From positions 1 to 60,645 of the forward strand of contig NZ_PKEK01000032.1 in assembly GCF_002863225.1 (NCBI RefSeq): a stretch of 60,645 bases of DNA, written 5' to 3'. The stretch is from Mycobacterium sp. (GTDB taxonomy: Bacteria; Actinomycetota; Actinomycetes; Mycobacteriales; Mycobacteriaceae). The translations under genes and the position numbers were made by a program. Shown one piece after another: positions 14,659 to 26,165 of the stretch. Numbering within the stretch: the first letter of the stretch is position 1; each line of letters begins with the position of its first letter. Below the pieces are notes generated by a model. It was given only the letters and a program-made list of their open reading frames with translations. It did not search any database and was not told the DNA's origin.

Positions 14659-16149
14659 TCAACTGATCGCGTAGTCACTGATCGGAAAGCTCGATGCCTC
14701 TTCGATCGCGGTCGCGGTGGCCATCGGACGCAGCAGCGACGGCTCGCCGCTGGGGTTGAAGTAGTAGGACCGTGAGGTGGCGCAGTTGCCGAGAATCCAC
14801 AGCGAGTCACCGAGTAACTCGGTCATCCGGTCGAGGTAGCGGGCGTTGGCATCTTCGGTGACCTCGAAGGTGTCGGCGCCCTGCCGCTTGAGTTCGGCGA
14901 AAAGGCGGTCCATTAGCCGCATCTGATACTCCATCGTGTTGAAGAAGTTCAGTCCCAGGAAGGCGAAGGGGCTGGCCAGGCTCAGATAGTTGGGGAAGTA
15001 GGGCATCGATACACCCTGATAGGCCTGAAAACGCGTGTCGCGCCACCACTTTCCGAGGTTGCGTCCCTCGCGGCCGATCACCTCGATGGCCGGGAAATTG
15101 GCCTCCCACAGGTCGAATCCAGTCGCCAGTACCAGGGTGTCGATGTGGGTTTTCGACCCGTCGGCGTTGACGATGCCGTCGGCCTCGATGCGTTCGATCC
15201 CGTCGGCTTGCAGGTGGACATGCGGCTTGGTGAAGCTGCGGAAATAGGTGTTGGAGAACGTCGGACGCTTACACCCCAGGTCGTAGTCGGGTGTGAGCTT
15301 GCGGCGCAGCTCTTTGTCGCGGATCGCGATGAACTGGTTGATCTTGCACAAGTCCGACGCCGAGATGTTGAGCCGGCGGAACAGCGGAACCCGGTATCGC
15401 ACCAGCCCGACGGTGATCATCAACTCGTAGATGGTGTCGGTGACGGCCCTGATCGCCCGTTGCGTCCACGGGAAGCGGGCGAACAACCGCTTGGCGCCCT
15501 GCGAGAACCGCAGGTCGATCTTCGGTGCCACCCAGATCGGGGTGCGCTGATAGACCGTGAGATCGCCGGCCTTCTCGGCGAGTTTCGGAATCAGCTGCAC
15601 CGCCGTCGCGCCGGTCCCGATGATCCCGATCCGCTTGCCCGTTGGGTCGAAGTCGTCCTCCCACTCAGTGGTGTGGATGATCTTGCCCTCGAAGGAGGTG
15701 ATCCCGGGAATTTCCGGTGTCTTCGGCTGGGACAGGAATCCGGTCGCGGTGATCAGATAGCGCGCCGAAAGCACGTCGCCGCCCGACAACGCCACCTGCC
15801 AGTGCCGGGTCTCGTCGTCCCACCGGGCGCTTTCTACGACGGTGTTGAACCGCATGTGCCGGCGGACGTCGTATTTGTCAGCCACCCCGGCGGCGTACTG
15901 CTTGATCTCCGGTCCCGGGGTGAACAGACGCGACCAGTTCGGGTTCGGTTCGAAGAAGTACGAGTACGTGGTGGTGGGGACATCGACGGCCAGGCCCGGA
16001 TAGTGGTTGACGTGCCAGGTTCCGCCCAGGTCGTCCTCCCGGTCGAGGATGACGAAGTTGTCGATACCCATGCGTTTGAGCTGGATGGCCGCGCCGATAC
16101 CGCCGAAACCGGCTCCGACGATGACGGCCTCGAAGTGCTCCGATGTCAT
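14659..16149 (-). CDS. Flavin-containing (Baeyer-Villiger-type) monooxygenase
   Basis: The 496-residue protein has an FAD motif GAGFGGIGAA near the N-terminus, the LGGTWHVNHYPGLAVDVP segment, the Baeyer-Villiger fingerprint FEGKIIHTTEW (FxGxxxHxxxW), a second Rossmann motif IGTGATAVQLIPKLA and ATGFDLWEANFP. Such enzymes oxygenate ketones, steroids or sulfides with NADPH and O2; EthA and MymA belong to the wider family. ATG 16149 fits the family start; the upstream extension to 16284 is not homologous. It probably forms a unit with the small membrane gene and is preceded by the MerR gene. Confidence 0.92.
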   Translation of the reverse strand: MTSEHFEAVIVGAGFGGIGAAIQLKRMGIDNFVILDREDDLGGTWHVNHYPGLAVDVPTTTYSYFFEPNPNWSRLFTPGPEIKQYAAGVADKYDVRRHMRFNTVVESARWDDETRHWQVALSGGDVLSARYLITATGFLSQPKTPEIPGITSFEGKIIHTTEWEDDFDPTGKRIGIIGTGATAVQLIPKLAEKAGDLTVYQRTPIWVAPKIDLRFSQGAKRLFARFPWTQRAIRAVTDTIYELMITVGLVRYRVPLFRRLNISASDLCKINQFIAIRDKELRRKLTPDYDLGCKRPTFSNTYFRSFTKPHVHLQADGIERIEADGIVNADGSKTHIDTLVLATGFDLWEANFPAIEVIGREGRNLGKWWRDTRFQAYQGVSMPYFPNYLSLASPFAFLGLNFFNTMEYQMRLMDRLFAELKRQGADTFEVTEDANARYLDRMTELLGDSLWILGNCATSRSYYFNPSGEPSLLRPMATATAIEEASSFPISDYAIS

Positions 16150-16195
16150 GGCACGACAATATACGCAGTACCACCGGTACCGGTAAACCTTGGCG

Positions 16196-16531
16196 CTAAC
16201 GGCCGGGCGGGGCCTTACGCGGCGACTTGCTGCCCATCGCCCGATTGGCGGCATGCAGGGTGGCGTTGTCGTCTTCGAGTTCAAGGATTCGGCTGATGCC
16301 GGCCAAGTTCACTCCGGCATTCACCAGCGCGCTGATGCGCCGCAGGCGGACCAGGTCGTCAGCGCTGTACCGGCGGGTCCCCCCGCCGCTACGGACGGGG
16401 CTGAGCAGGCCGTGACGCTCGTAGAGGCGTAGCGACTGCACTGCGACACCGGACAGCTCCGCGGCAACTGAAATTCCGTAAACACCCTGGTCGGAAGTCG
16501 GCCCGTCGGCGCGGTGGAGTCGGTCGTCCAT
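16196..16531 (-). CDS. MerR-family regulator, HspR-like
   Basis: This 111-residue protein has an N-terminal MerR helix-turn-helix (ISVAAELSGVAVQSLRLYER, GGGTRRYSADDLVRLRRI) and the segment VNLAGISRILELE, which resembles HspR. It lacks a long effector domain. HspR represses dnaK/clpB operons, but no heat-shock gene of that kind is adjacent, so the target may be its own divergent promoter or the monooxygenase 46 bp downstream. Confidence 0.88.
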   Translation of the reverse strand: MDDRLHRADGPTSDQGVYGISVAAELSGVAVQSLRLYERHGLLSPVRSGGGTRRYSADDLVRLRRISALVNAGVNLAGISRILELEDDNATLHAANRAMGSKSPRKAPPGR

Positions 16532-16570
16532 CTACTCATCCTCGGCGTCTTGACGCATACAAAACCTTTT

Positions 16571-16635
16571 TACCACACTTGCAAATAAATCCCTTGCGTG
16601 GTAGACAAAATCTTCAGCCATCAACATAGATTTTG
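16571..16635. promoter_or_regulatory. AT-rich divergent promoter/operator region
   Basis: This short AT-rich patch lies between the MerR and GAF-ANTAR genes. It holds TACCACAC (16571-16578) facing GCGTGGTA (16596-16603) and a perfect inverted repeat CAAAATCT (16606-16613) / AGATTTTG (16628-16635). Two nested dyads between divergent genes suggest regulator binding; which protein binds is not known. Confidence 0.5.
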
Positions 16636-16687
16636 GGTGATGTAGAGCGCAGGTTCGTAGCCAAACCACGGGGGTCAGGAGGTTGCA

Positions 16688-17404
16688 GTGCCGTCCCCAG
16701 CGCGTCAGGACAGGTCGGCGGTGTTCGCGTCGTTGGCCGACATCGTCCGGCAAGGCTCGACCTCTCCGGAGGTGTACGCCGCTATCTGCGTGGCCGCGAC
16801 CCTGACTGTCCCGGGCTGTGACCATGCCAGCCTCATGATCAGCCGCGGCGGCACCCGCCGGACCGCGGCCGTCAGCGACGACGTCGCGCGCCAGATCGAC
16901 CGGATGGAGCTGGCGCTCGGCATCGGCCCGTGCATCGATGCCATGGAAAGCCGACGTGCTGAGATCGAACCGGACCTCGCGGCGGCCAGTCGATGGCCGG
17001 CGCTGACGGCGCGGGTGGTCTCCCAGACGCCGGTGCGCGGCGCCATGAGCGTTCGGCTGCCGGTGGATCGGGAGAACATCGGCGCGCTCAACTTGTTTTC
17101 AGACGCGCCCCACGCCTTCGACGCCTCCTCGGTGGAGCAGGCCGTGGTGTTGGCGGCTTTTGCCACAGTGGCCAGCACGGCGGCGGCGCACAACGAGGAC
17201 GTCGCGACACTCCGCCGGGGGCTGACCACCAACCGCGCCATCGGCCAAGCCATCGGAATGTTGATGACACTCAACGACCTGACCGATGCGGCGGCGTTCG
17301 ACGTCCTTCGCAAGGCGTCGCAGAACTCGAACGTGAAACTGGTCGACGTCGCCACAGAGGTCATCCGGGGCCGCGGTCAGCGAGACACCGGCAAAAGCGC
17401 CTGA
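16688..17404 (+). CDS. GAF-ANTAR response regulator
   Basis: This 238-residue protein has an N-terminal GAF sensor (about 15-160) and a C-terminal ANTAR RNA-binding domain (about 170-230: RGLTTNRAIGQAIGMLMTLN, DAAAFDVLRKASQNSNVKLVDVA). ANTAR proteins bind paired hexaloop hairpins in nascent RNA to stop termination. The start is GTG 16688 with AGGAGG just upstream. In mycobacteria GAF-ANTAR proteins are expanded and mostly uncharacterised. It converges with the hydrolase gene 1 bp away. Confidence 0.9.
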   Translation: MPSPARQDRSAVFASLADIVRQGSTSPEVYAAICVAATLTVPGCDHASLMISRGGTRRTAAVSDDVARQIDRMELALGIGPCIDAMESRRAEIEPDLAAASRWPALTARVVSQTPVRGAMSVRLPVDRENIGALNLFSDAPHAFDASSVEQAVVLAAFATVASTAAAHNEDVATLRRGLTTNRAIGQAIGMLMTLNDLTDAAAFDVLRKASQNSNVKLVDVATEVIRGRGQRDTGKSA

Positions 17405-17405
17405 G

Positions 17406-18029
17406 CTATTCGCGGCCCAACAGCAGCAGCGACGCCGACACCGACAGCTTCGGCACGTCGAGCGTCTTGGAGCCAAGATCGTGGCGGGCACCCGCGATCT
17501 CGACGATCTGAGTCGGCGCGCCGATGAGTGCTGCGGCCGCCTGTACCTCGCTTGGAGAGCCGAACGGATCCGACGTGCCATGGGTGAATACCGTCGGCAC
17601 CGCGATATCGGGCAGGTGCTCGGTGCGGGCCCGCTCGGGCTTGCCCGGTGGATGAACCGGGTAGGAGAACAACGTCAGCACGTCGACGTGGGATTCCTTG
17701 GCGGCCACCACCATCGACGTCATCCGGCCGCCGTACGAATGGCCGCCGGCAATCAGCGGGCCGTCCGACAAACCGCGGCACACCGAGATGGCCTCGGCGA
17801 TGCCGTCGCGGTCCGCGGCCGACGAACCCGACGGCGGACCTTTGGGGCGTCGGCGCCGGTACGGCAGGTTGTATCGGACCGCCAGCCAGCCTCGCCGCGC
17901 CCACTCGTCGCAAAGCCGTTGCAGCAACGGCGAATCCCGGTTCCCGCCGGCACCGTGCGTCAACACCACCACCCCGGCCGGGGACCCGTCGGGTTCGTGG
18001 GCTACCCCAGCGATGTTCTCGAGATTAAT
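17406..18029 (-). CDS. Alpha/beta hydrolase of the thiD operon, likely ATT start
   Basis: The protein has an oxyanion segment VVVLTHGAGGNRDSP, a nucleophile elbow GGHSYGGRMTSMVV and a C-terminal ARHDLGS histidine, matching KANL3/Tex30-like small hydrolases (M. tuberculosis Rv0421c). The first standard start (GTG about 17972-17978) would begin inside the first beta strand. The frame is open and protein-like further upstream (NLENIAGVAHEPDGSPAG) to an ATT at 18029, which has GAGGAG five bases before it and lies 13 bp after the thiD stop. That start gives 207 residues, close to the M. tuberculosis length I recall (about 209). ATT would be a rare initiator. Confidence 0.8.
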   Translation of the reverse strand: MNLENIAGVAHEPDGSPAGVVVLTHGAGGNRDSPLLQRLCDEWARRGWLAVRYNLPYRRRRPKGPPSGSSAADRDGIAEAISVCRGLSDGPLIAGGHSYGGRMTSMVVAAKESHVDVLTLFSYPVHPPGKPERARTEHLPDIAVPTVFTHGTSDPFGSPSEVQAAAALIGAPTQIVEIAGARHDLGSKTLDVPKLSVSASLLLLGRE

Positions 18030-18042
18030 TGCCGCTCCTCAC

Positions 18043-20620
<2,578 letters not shown>

Positions 20621-20709
20621 GTACCACGCTAGCGCAGCCTGGGCTTCGTGCACGCCTACCCAATCCGGTGCCGTCCAATCAGTAGGCAAGGTGTGCGATC
20701 GGTGGGAAG

Positions 20710-21414
20710 ATGATCAGCGTGCGCGAGGTCGCTGAAACAGGCACTGCACCACAGGTGTGGCCAGCCCGGTGGCCGGCCATCGACACCGACAAACCGGGCG
20801 TCGGCGCGTTCCGGTTCTGGTTCGTCGGCGAGCACTGGGAGTGGTCCGACGAGCTGGCCCGCATGCACGGCTACGAACCCGGGACGGTCTACCCGACGAC
20901 CGAGCTGCTGATGTCGCACAAGCATCCCGACGACCGCGGTCATGTCCAAGATCTGCTCGACCGCGCCCTGCTGTCCAAGAGCTCGTTCTCCAGTCGGCAC
21001 CGCTTCATCGACACCGCCGGCACCGTGCACGACGCGATCGTGGTCGCCGACCGGATGCTCGACGAGAACGGCGCGGTGGTCGGTACCGCGGGCTATTACC
21101 TGGACCTCACGGCGACTTTCGTGGAGAACCGGCAGGTTGCCCTCGACGAGGCGCTACCCGACCTGTTCGAGGCGCGCGCCATCATCGAACAGGCCAAAGG
21201 CATCTTGATGGCTGTCTATCGGGTGGGCCCCGAACAGGCGTTCGGCGTTCTGCGCTGGCGATCGCAGGAGACCAACACCAAGCTGCGCTCGCTGGCCAAG
21301 CAACTCATCACCGAAATGTCCACGCAGCCACCGCCGTCGGCGGACGTGCAGGCCGCCTTCGACCACCTTCTGCTGACCGTGCACCAACGGGTTCCGGGTG
21401 AACCCACCGCGTAA
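20710..21414 (+). CDS. PAS-ANTAR regulator
   Basis: The 234-residue protein has a PAS fold (about residues 30-145: FRFWFVGEHWEWSDELARMH, HKHPDDRGHVQDLL, GYYLDLT) and a C-terminal ANTAR domain (about 155-205: ALPDLFEARAIIEQAKGILM, QAFGVLRWRSQETNTKLRSL). PAS-ANTAR proteins are inferred to sense a small molecule and bind RNA terminator hairpins. It is the first of four same-strand genes that also include two STAS proteins and a giant kinase/phosphatase. Confidence 0.9.
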   Translation: MISVREVAETGTAPQVWPARWPAIDTDKPGVGAFRFWFVGEHWEWSDELARMHGYEPGTVYPTTELLMSHKHPDDRGHVQDLLDRALLSKSSFSSRHRFIDTAGTVHDAIVVADRMLDENGAVVGTAGYYLDLTATFVENRQVALDEALPDLFEARAIIEQAKGILMAVYRVGPEQAFGVLRWRSQETNTKLRSLAKQLITEMSTQPPPSADVQAAFDHLLLTVHQRVPGEPTA

Positions 21415-21539
21415 TGGCACTGCCGGTTAGGCTCGTCGAAACGAGGGACGGCAAGCCGGGGCGCTTGTGGTCCAGTGGTCCGGTCCAAGACCCGTTGCTC
21501 CGGACCCAGGAATCACGTGCGTCGGAGCGGGTGAGCGCG

Positions 21540-21911
21540 ATGGAACTGTTGACGGTCAAATCTGAGGTCCGGCCCGAGGCCGTGCTGGTGCATGCGTCCG
21601 GCGAGATCGACTCCGGCAACGCGGCCGGGCTCAGAACTCAGCTCGCGTCCGCGCTGCAGCAGGCCGGCGCTCAGGAATCTCGCCTGCTCATCATCGACCT
21701 GCAAGGCGTGACGTACTTCGGCAGCGCCGGGATGAACGCGGTGCTCGACTGTCACAAGATCGGTCTGCGCGCGGGGACAGCGGTCCGGTTGGTCGCCGAG
21801 AACGACCTGGTGGTCCGCCCGATAGAGGTGACGAACCTGGACAGCCTGCTCGACCTGTACCCGACGTTGGCCGAGGCGCTGAAAGGCCGTGAGTCCGAGC
21901 AGGGGACGTGA
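21540..21911 (+). CDS. STAS anti-sigma-factor antagonist (first)
   Basis: A 123-residue STAS domain carries the phosphorylatable serine in VTYFGSAGMNAVL (Ser62 from this start). Non-phosphorylated STAS antagonists bind RsbW-type kinases and free a sigma factor. I chose ATG 21540. GTG 21531 also fits, with GGAG close upstream, and an open frame reaches an ATG at 21414 overlapping the PAS-ANTAR stop, but its 42-residue extension has no STAS similarity. The 3' end overlaps the next gene as GTGA. Confidence 0.88.
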   Translation: MELLTVKSEVRPEAVLVHASGEIDSGNAAGLRTQLASALQQAGAQESRLLIIDLQGVTYFGSAGMNAVLDCHKIGLRAGTAVRLVAENDLVVRPIEVTNLDSLLDLYPTLAEALKGRESEQGT

Positions 21912-24900
21912 GCGGGGACGAACGACGCGGCTGGCCGCGTGACCCGAAAATCCTGCCGCCCGACCTGGCCGCCGCCGTGGCGCTCGGTGGCGAGATGGGC
22001 CGACGGTTCGCCGAATTCGATTGGACCGCCCATCCGCTCGGTTCGCCGCAGTCGTGGCCGACGGAATTGCGGTCGGTGGTCGCGATGGTGTTGACGTCGA
22101 GCTTCCCGATCGTGTTGTGGCTCGGGACCGAGGAGCTCTTCCTGGTCTACAACGACGCCTACATCCCGATCCTCAGCGACCGGCACCCCGCCGCGCTCGG
22201 CCAGCGCGGGCAGTACGCGTGGTGGGACGTGTGGGAGCCGGTGCGTCCGATGCTGGAGGGCGTGATCGCCACCGGCGAAGCGACCTGGTCGCACGATCTG
22301 ATGTTGCCGATCCTCACCGCGGGCCGACGCAGACAGCGGTACTTCACGTTCACCTACAGCCCGCTGGTCGGCGAGGACGGCACGACCATCGGCATCATCT
22401 GCCCGTCGTTCGAAACCACGGAACGGGTGTTGAGCGAACGCAGGCTGCAACTTCTCAATGCGGTGGCCTCGGCCGTGATGGACACCAACACGATCGACGA
22501 CGCGGTGCAGGCGGCCGTGGCGGTGTGCCAGGAACGTCCGGCCGACGTGCCGATGCTCGCCGCCTACGTCGGGGATCCCGCGACCGGTGACGTCACGCTG
22601 CGCGCTGCGACGCCTGCGGTGCTGCCCTTGTTGCCGCCGACCCTGGGCGCCTTGACCAAATCCGCCGCGGTGCCGCGCACCAGGTCTGAGGCACAGGTCA
22701 TCGACGACGTCGCCACGATGATCGACGGGCTCCACGAAGCGCTCGGTGACGACTGCCCCGACCATGCCCTGCTACTGCCGCTGGGTGAGGGTTCCGCCGG
22801 CGGGGCTCTGCTGATCGGCACGAATCCGCTCGTGCAGCTGGACGACCAATACGTCGGCTTCTGCCAGTTGCTCGCCGACCAGTTGTCCTCGGCAATGGCC
22901 TCGGCGATGTCCTACGAGCAACAGCGGCGGCGCGCCGACGCGCTTGCCGAACTGGACCGTGCGAAAACAGCGTTCCTCACCAACGTCTCTCACGAGTTCC
23001 GCACGCCCCTAACGCTTTTGCTCGGTCCGCTTGATGACGCCTTGTCGGACAGCACCGACAGCACGATCGAGAGTCAGCTCGGTATCGTGCGGCGTAACGC
23101 GGAGCGACTACGACGGCTGGTCGACTCGCTGCTGGATTTCTCCCGCATCGAAGCCGGCCGTGCCACGGTCAATCTGCTGTGCACCGATGTCGGGGTGCTG
23201 ACGTCGCACATCGCATCGTCTTTCGCCGAACTGTGTCAGCGGGCCGGACTCGAGTTGGTGCTCGATTGCCGTGCCGCGGTGAGCCACATCGATCCGGCCA
23301 TGTGGGAGACGATCCTGCTCAACCTGTTGTCGAACGCGGTGAAGTACACCATGGCGGGGTCCATCACTGTGACGGTCCGAAGCGATGCGTCCTTCTGCCA
23401 CATCGTGATTCGCGACACCGGGATCGGGATCGCCGAAGCAGACCTGAAGCGGTTGGGGGAGCGATTCTTTCGCGCCGAGGACACGCACGGGCGTAGCGTC
23501 GAGGGCACCGGTATCGGGTTGTCGTTGGTGCGGGGTCTGGTCGAGCTGCAGCAAGGGACCGTGGAGTTCGACAGCGAACTCGGCCGCGGCACCGCGGTCA
23601 CCATCCGGTTGCCCCGGGCAGTGGGTGGCGAGCCGATCGACCATGCGCCCGCCGCCTTGCTGGACAACCCGTACGTCGTCGAGGCCGGCCAGTGGGTGAC
23701 CTCGCGACCCGGATCATCCGGCGCTGCGGCGCCTGCACCCGACGGCCGCGAACTGATCCTGATCGCCGACGACAATGCCGATATGCGAGCGTATTTGGAG
23801 CAGGTGTTGTCACCGCGCTGGCGGACGGTGCTCGTCGCCGACGGCCAAGAGGCCATCGAGGCCACCCGCAGGCTGCGCCCGGACATCGTCGTGACCGATG
23901 CGATGATGCCGCGGCTGGACGGCTTCGAACTGGTCGCCGCGATCCGCGCCGACCCGGTCCTGGCGGCCACCCCGGTGCTGATGCTGTCGGCCAGAGCCGG
24001 TGCGGAGGCCGTCAGCGAGGGCTTCGCCGGCGGCGCGGACGACTATCTGCCAAAGCCGTTCACGTCCAGGGATTTACGTGACCGGATAACCGCCCGGTTG
24101 GCAGCCGCGGCTCGCGAACGAACACGTGCCCGGTCGAGTGACGCCAAGGCGCAGCTGGCCCTCGACTTCGCGCAGCTCGACGCGGCTCTGCAGGCCGCCG
24201 ACTCGCCTGCGGCGATCGTCGAGGCCCTACAGGGTGCGGCTTTCGGTCGCGGTACGGCCCCGATCATCTGTCTGGGGCTGCTCGACGCCGACGGGAACAA
24301 CCTCCGATTCGAGTACGGCGTATTGGTTCCCGCCGAGATTCGCGATCGTTACCACGTCGCGTCGATGGACACCCCGATCGTGCCGGTCGATGTGGTCAAA
24401 TCGGGTCAACCGATGATCATCACGGACACAATGAATTTGGGCTCACGTTACCGACACGTGGTGAGCGAGACAATCGACTCGGTGCGGTCGTGTATCAGTC
24501 AGCCGCTGCGCGGCTCGGACGGCCGGATCATCGGCTCCCTTGGCATGCTGTGGCCGACCCCGCAGGAGTTCGAACCCGCCGAACTCGCCTGGGCCGCGCA
24601 GGTTGCCAGGATCACCCAGTCCACCGTCGACCGCATTCGCAGCGTGCAACAGGAACACCGGATTGCGGTCGACTTCCAGGACCATCTGCTCGACCTCGAT
24701 CACGCATCGACGGCGGCGGTGGTCGCTGCGGTGTACCAGCCCGGCGGTGAGGCCATGCGTGTCGGAGGCGACTGGTATCTCGTAATGCCGCAAGACAAGC
24801 CGAACCAGATCGCGATCTCGGTCGGCGACGTCGTCGGCCACGGGCTGCCCGCCGCGATCGCGATGAGCCGGCTCCGGGCCGGGGTGGCGGCCAGCGCGCT

Positions 24901-25825
24901 GACCGACCCCGATCCCGGTGCGGTGCTGGCCACGTTGGACCGGTACGCGGCCACCGTGCCAGGTGGGCGCTGCGCCACCGTCAGCTACGCGATGATCGAT
25001 GACGGATCCGATCCGGACACCGGAGACGGGACCGCCCGGGTCAGCTATTCCTGTGCGGGACACCCTTATCCGTTGCTGGTCACGCCGGACCAACCCCCGG
25101 TGTTCCTAACCGACGGTCGTCGCCCACCGATCGCCGCCTGGGAGAGTCCACTCAAGCGCAACACCGCGGACCACGAATTACCGCCGGGCAGCGTGCTGCT
25201 GCTGTACACCGATGGGCTGATCGAGCGACCGGGTGAGGGGCTCGATCACGGGTTCACCCGGTTGCAGGGGGCGGCCGCCTACCGCGCCGACCTTCCGGTC
25301 GGTGACCTCTGCGACGAACTGCTCGACCGGATGGCGCCGCCCGGCGGTTACACCGACGACGTGGTGCTGCTGGCGCTGCGGCCCTGCCACAGCTCGGCCC
25401 GCAGTTTCGCCACCGTGGTGTCGGCGTCGCTGGACAACATCGCCGACGCGCGACACCGGTTGCGCAACTGGCTATCTGGAGTCAATGTCGATCCGCGGCG
25501 GGAGTCCGACATCCTGCTGGCCACCGGCGAGGCGGTGACCAATGCCATCGAGCACGGCAGCGGCGGCGATTCCAGCATGACGGTGTCCATCGAAGCGTTC
25601 GTGCGAGGGCAGACCGTCACCGCGACCGTAAGCGACGCGGGTCAATGGTCGGGCGATTCGTCGGCGAGCCAGCGCAGCCTGGAGCGCGGACGCGGGCTCA
25701 CTATGATCAACGGACTCGCCGACGACGTGCGGACCGTCCGTACCGCGGCTGGTACCCGAATCACGCTGACGTTCGAGGGCGCAGTTCTATCGAAGTCAGG
25801 CCTGGTGGAAGGCGTCACCACATGA
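21908..25825 (+). CDS. Hybrid histidine kinase / receiver / PP2C phosphatase / anti-sigma kinase fusion
   Basis: The 1305-residue cytoplasmic protein reads, in order: PAS (about 25-175); GAF (about 180-335); HisKA with phospho-His362 in NVSHEFRTP; HATPase_c with N-box NLLSNAVKYT, DTGIGI and GTGIGLSLVRGL; receiver domain with acidic pair Asp621/622 and phospho-Asp664 (VVTDAMMPRLDG); second GAF (about 740-905); SpoIIE-type PP2C with metal Asp955 (GGDWY), Asp974 (VGDVVGHG) and Asp1150/1151 (GYTDDVVLL); and a C-terminal RsbW-like ATPase with N-box ATGEAVTNAIEHG (Glu1208, Asn1212). All key residues are present. It probably phosphorylates and dephosphorylates the flanking STAS proteins. The start is GTG 21908. 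No transmembrane segment is visible. Confidence 0.93.
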   Translation: MSGDERRGWPRDPKILPPDLAAAVALGGEMGRRFAEFDWTAHPLGSPQSWPTELRSVVAMVLTSSFPIVLWLGTEELFLVYNDAYIPILSDRHPAALGQRGQYAWWDVWEPVRPMLEGVIATGEATWSHDLMLPILTAGRRRQRYFTFTYSPLVGEDGTTIGIICPSFETTERVLSERRLQLLNAVASAVMDTNTIDDAVQAAVAVCQERPADVPMLAAYVGDPATGDVTLRAATPAVLPLLPPTLGALTKSAAVPRTRSEAQVIDDVATMIDGLHEALGDDCPDHALLLPLGEGSAGGALLIGTNPLVQLDDQYVGFCQLLADQLSSAMASAMSYEQQRRRADALAELDRAKTAFLTNVSHEFRTPLTLLLGPLDDALSDSTDSTIESQLGIVRRNAERLRRLVDSLLDFSRIEAGRATVNLLCTDVGVLTSHIASSFAELCQRAGLELVLDCRAAVSHIDPAMWETILLNLLSNAVKYTMAGSITVTVRSDASFCHIVIRDTGIGIAEADLKRLGERFFRAEDTHGRSVEGTGIGLSLVRGLVELQQGTVEFDSELGRGTAVTIRLPRAVGGEPIDHAPAALLDNPYVVEAGQWVTSRPGSSGAAAPAPDGRELILIADDNADMRAYLEQVLSPRWRTVLVADGQEAIEATRRLRPDIVVTDAMMPRLDGFELVAAIRADPVLAATPVLMLSARAGAEAVSEGFAGGADDYLPKPFTSRDLRDRITARLAAAARERTRARSSDAKAQLALDFAQLDAALQAADSPAAIVEALQGAAFGRGTAPIICLGLLDADGNNLRFEYGVLVPAEIRDRYHVASMDTPIVPVDVVKSGQPMIITDTMNLGSRYRHVVSETIDSVRSCISQPLRGSDGRIIGSLGMLWPTPQEFEPAELAWAAQVARITQSTVDRIRSVQQEHRIAVDFQDHLLDLDHASTAAVVAAVYQPGGEAMRVGGDWYLVMPQDKPNQIAISVGDVVGHGLPAAIAMSRLRAGVAASALTDPDPGAVLATLDRYAATVPGGRCATVSYAMIDDGSDPDTGDGTARVSYSCAGHPYPLLVTPDQPPVFLTDGRRPPIAAWESPLKRNTADHELPPGSVLLLYTDGLIERPGEGLDHGFTRLQGAAAYRADLPVGDLCDELLDRMAPPGGYTDDVVLLALRPCHSSARSFATVVSASLDNIADARHRLRNWLSGVNVDPRRESDILLATGEAVTNAIEHGSGGDSSMTVSIEAFVRGQTVTATVSDAGQWSGDSSASQRSLERGRGLTMINGLADDVRTVRTAAGTRITLTFEGAVLSKSGLVEGVTT

Positions 25826-26163
25826 GCGGTGCGGAGTTCCAACTGAAGACACTGGCGGGCGACGGCGCGTCGGCGCCTGTCGAGGTGGCGGTGACGGGCG
25901 AGGTCGACGCCTCCAACGTCCGCGAATTCACCCGGTTGGTGCGCGAAATACCGGGCGAGCGGCCGGTGATCCTTCAGCTGAGCAAGGTCAAGTACCTGGA
26001 CAGTGCCGGGTTCTCGGCCTTGGACCGACTGCTCGCCGACGAAGAAGTGCTCATCGTGTTGGCGCCGAACAGCTTCATGTATCGGGTGGCGGAGCTGATG
26101 TGCATGCCGATTCACCACGACGCCAAGGCCGCGCGCAAAGCAGTGCGCAAAGGAGCGGGCTGA
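25822..26163 (+). CDS. STAS anti-sigma-factor antagonist (second)
   Basis: This 113-residue STAS protein has the conserved serine in VKYLDSAGFSALD (Ser61). ATG 25822 overlaps the kinase stop as ATGA, so it should be made in step with it. The open frame extends upstream inside the kinase gene, but that part is an off-frame shadow. It is diverged from the first STAS (different N- and C-termini), so the two may bind different partners. It ends 2 bp from the convergent small gene. Confidence 0.9.
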   Translation: MSGAEFQLKTLAGDGASAPVEVAVTGEVDASNVREFTRLVREIPGERPVILQLSKVKYLDSAGFSALDRLLADEEVLIVLAPNSFMYRVAELMCMPIHHDAKAARKAVRKGAG

Positions 26164-26165
26164 GG

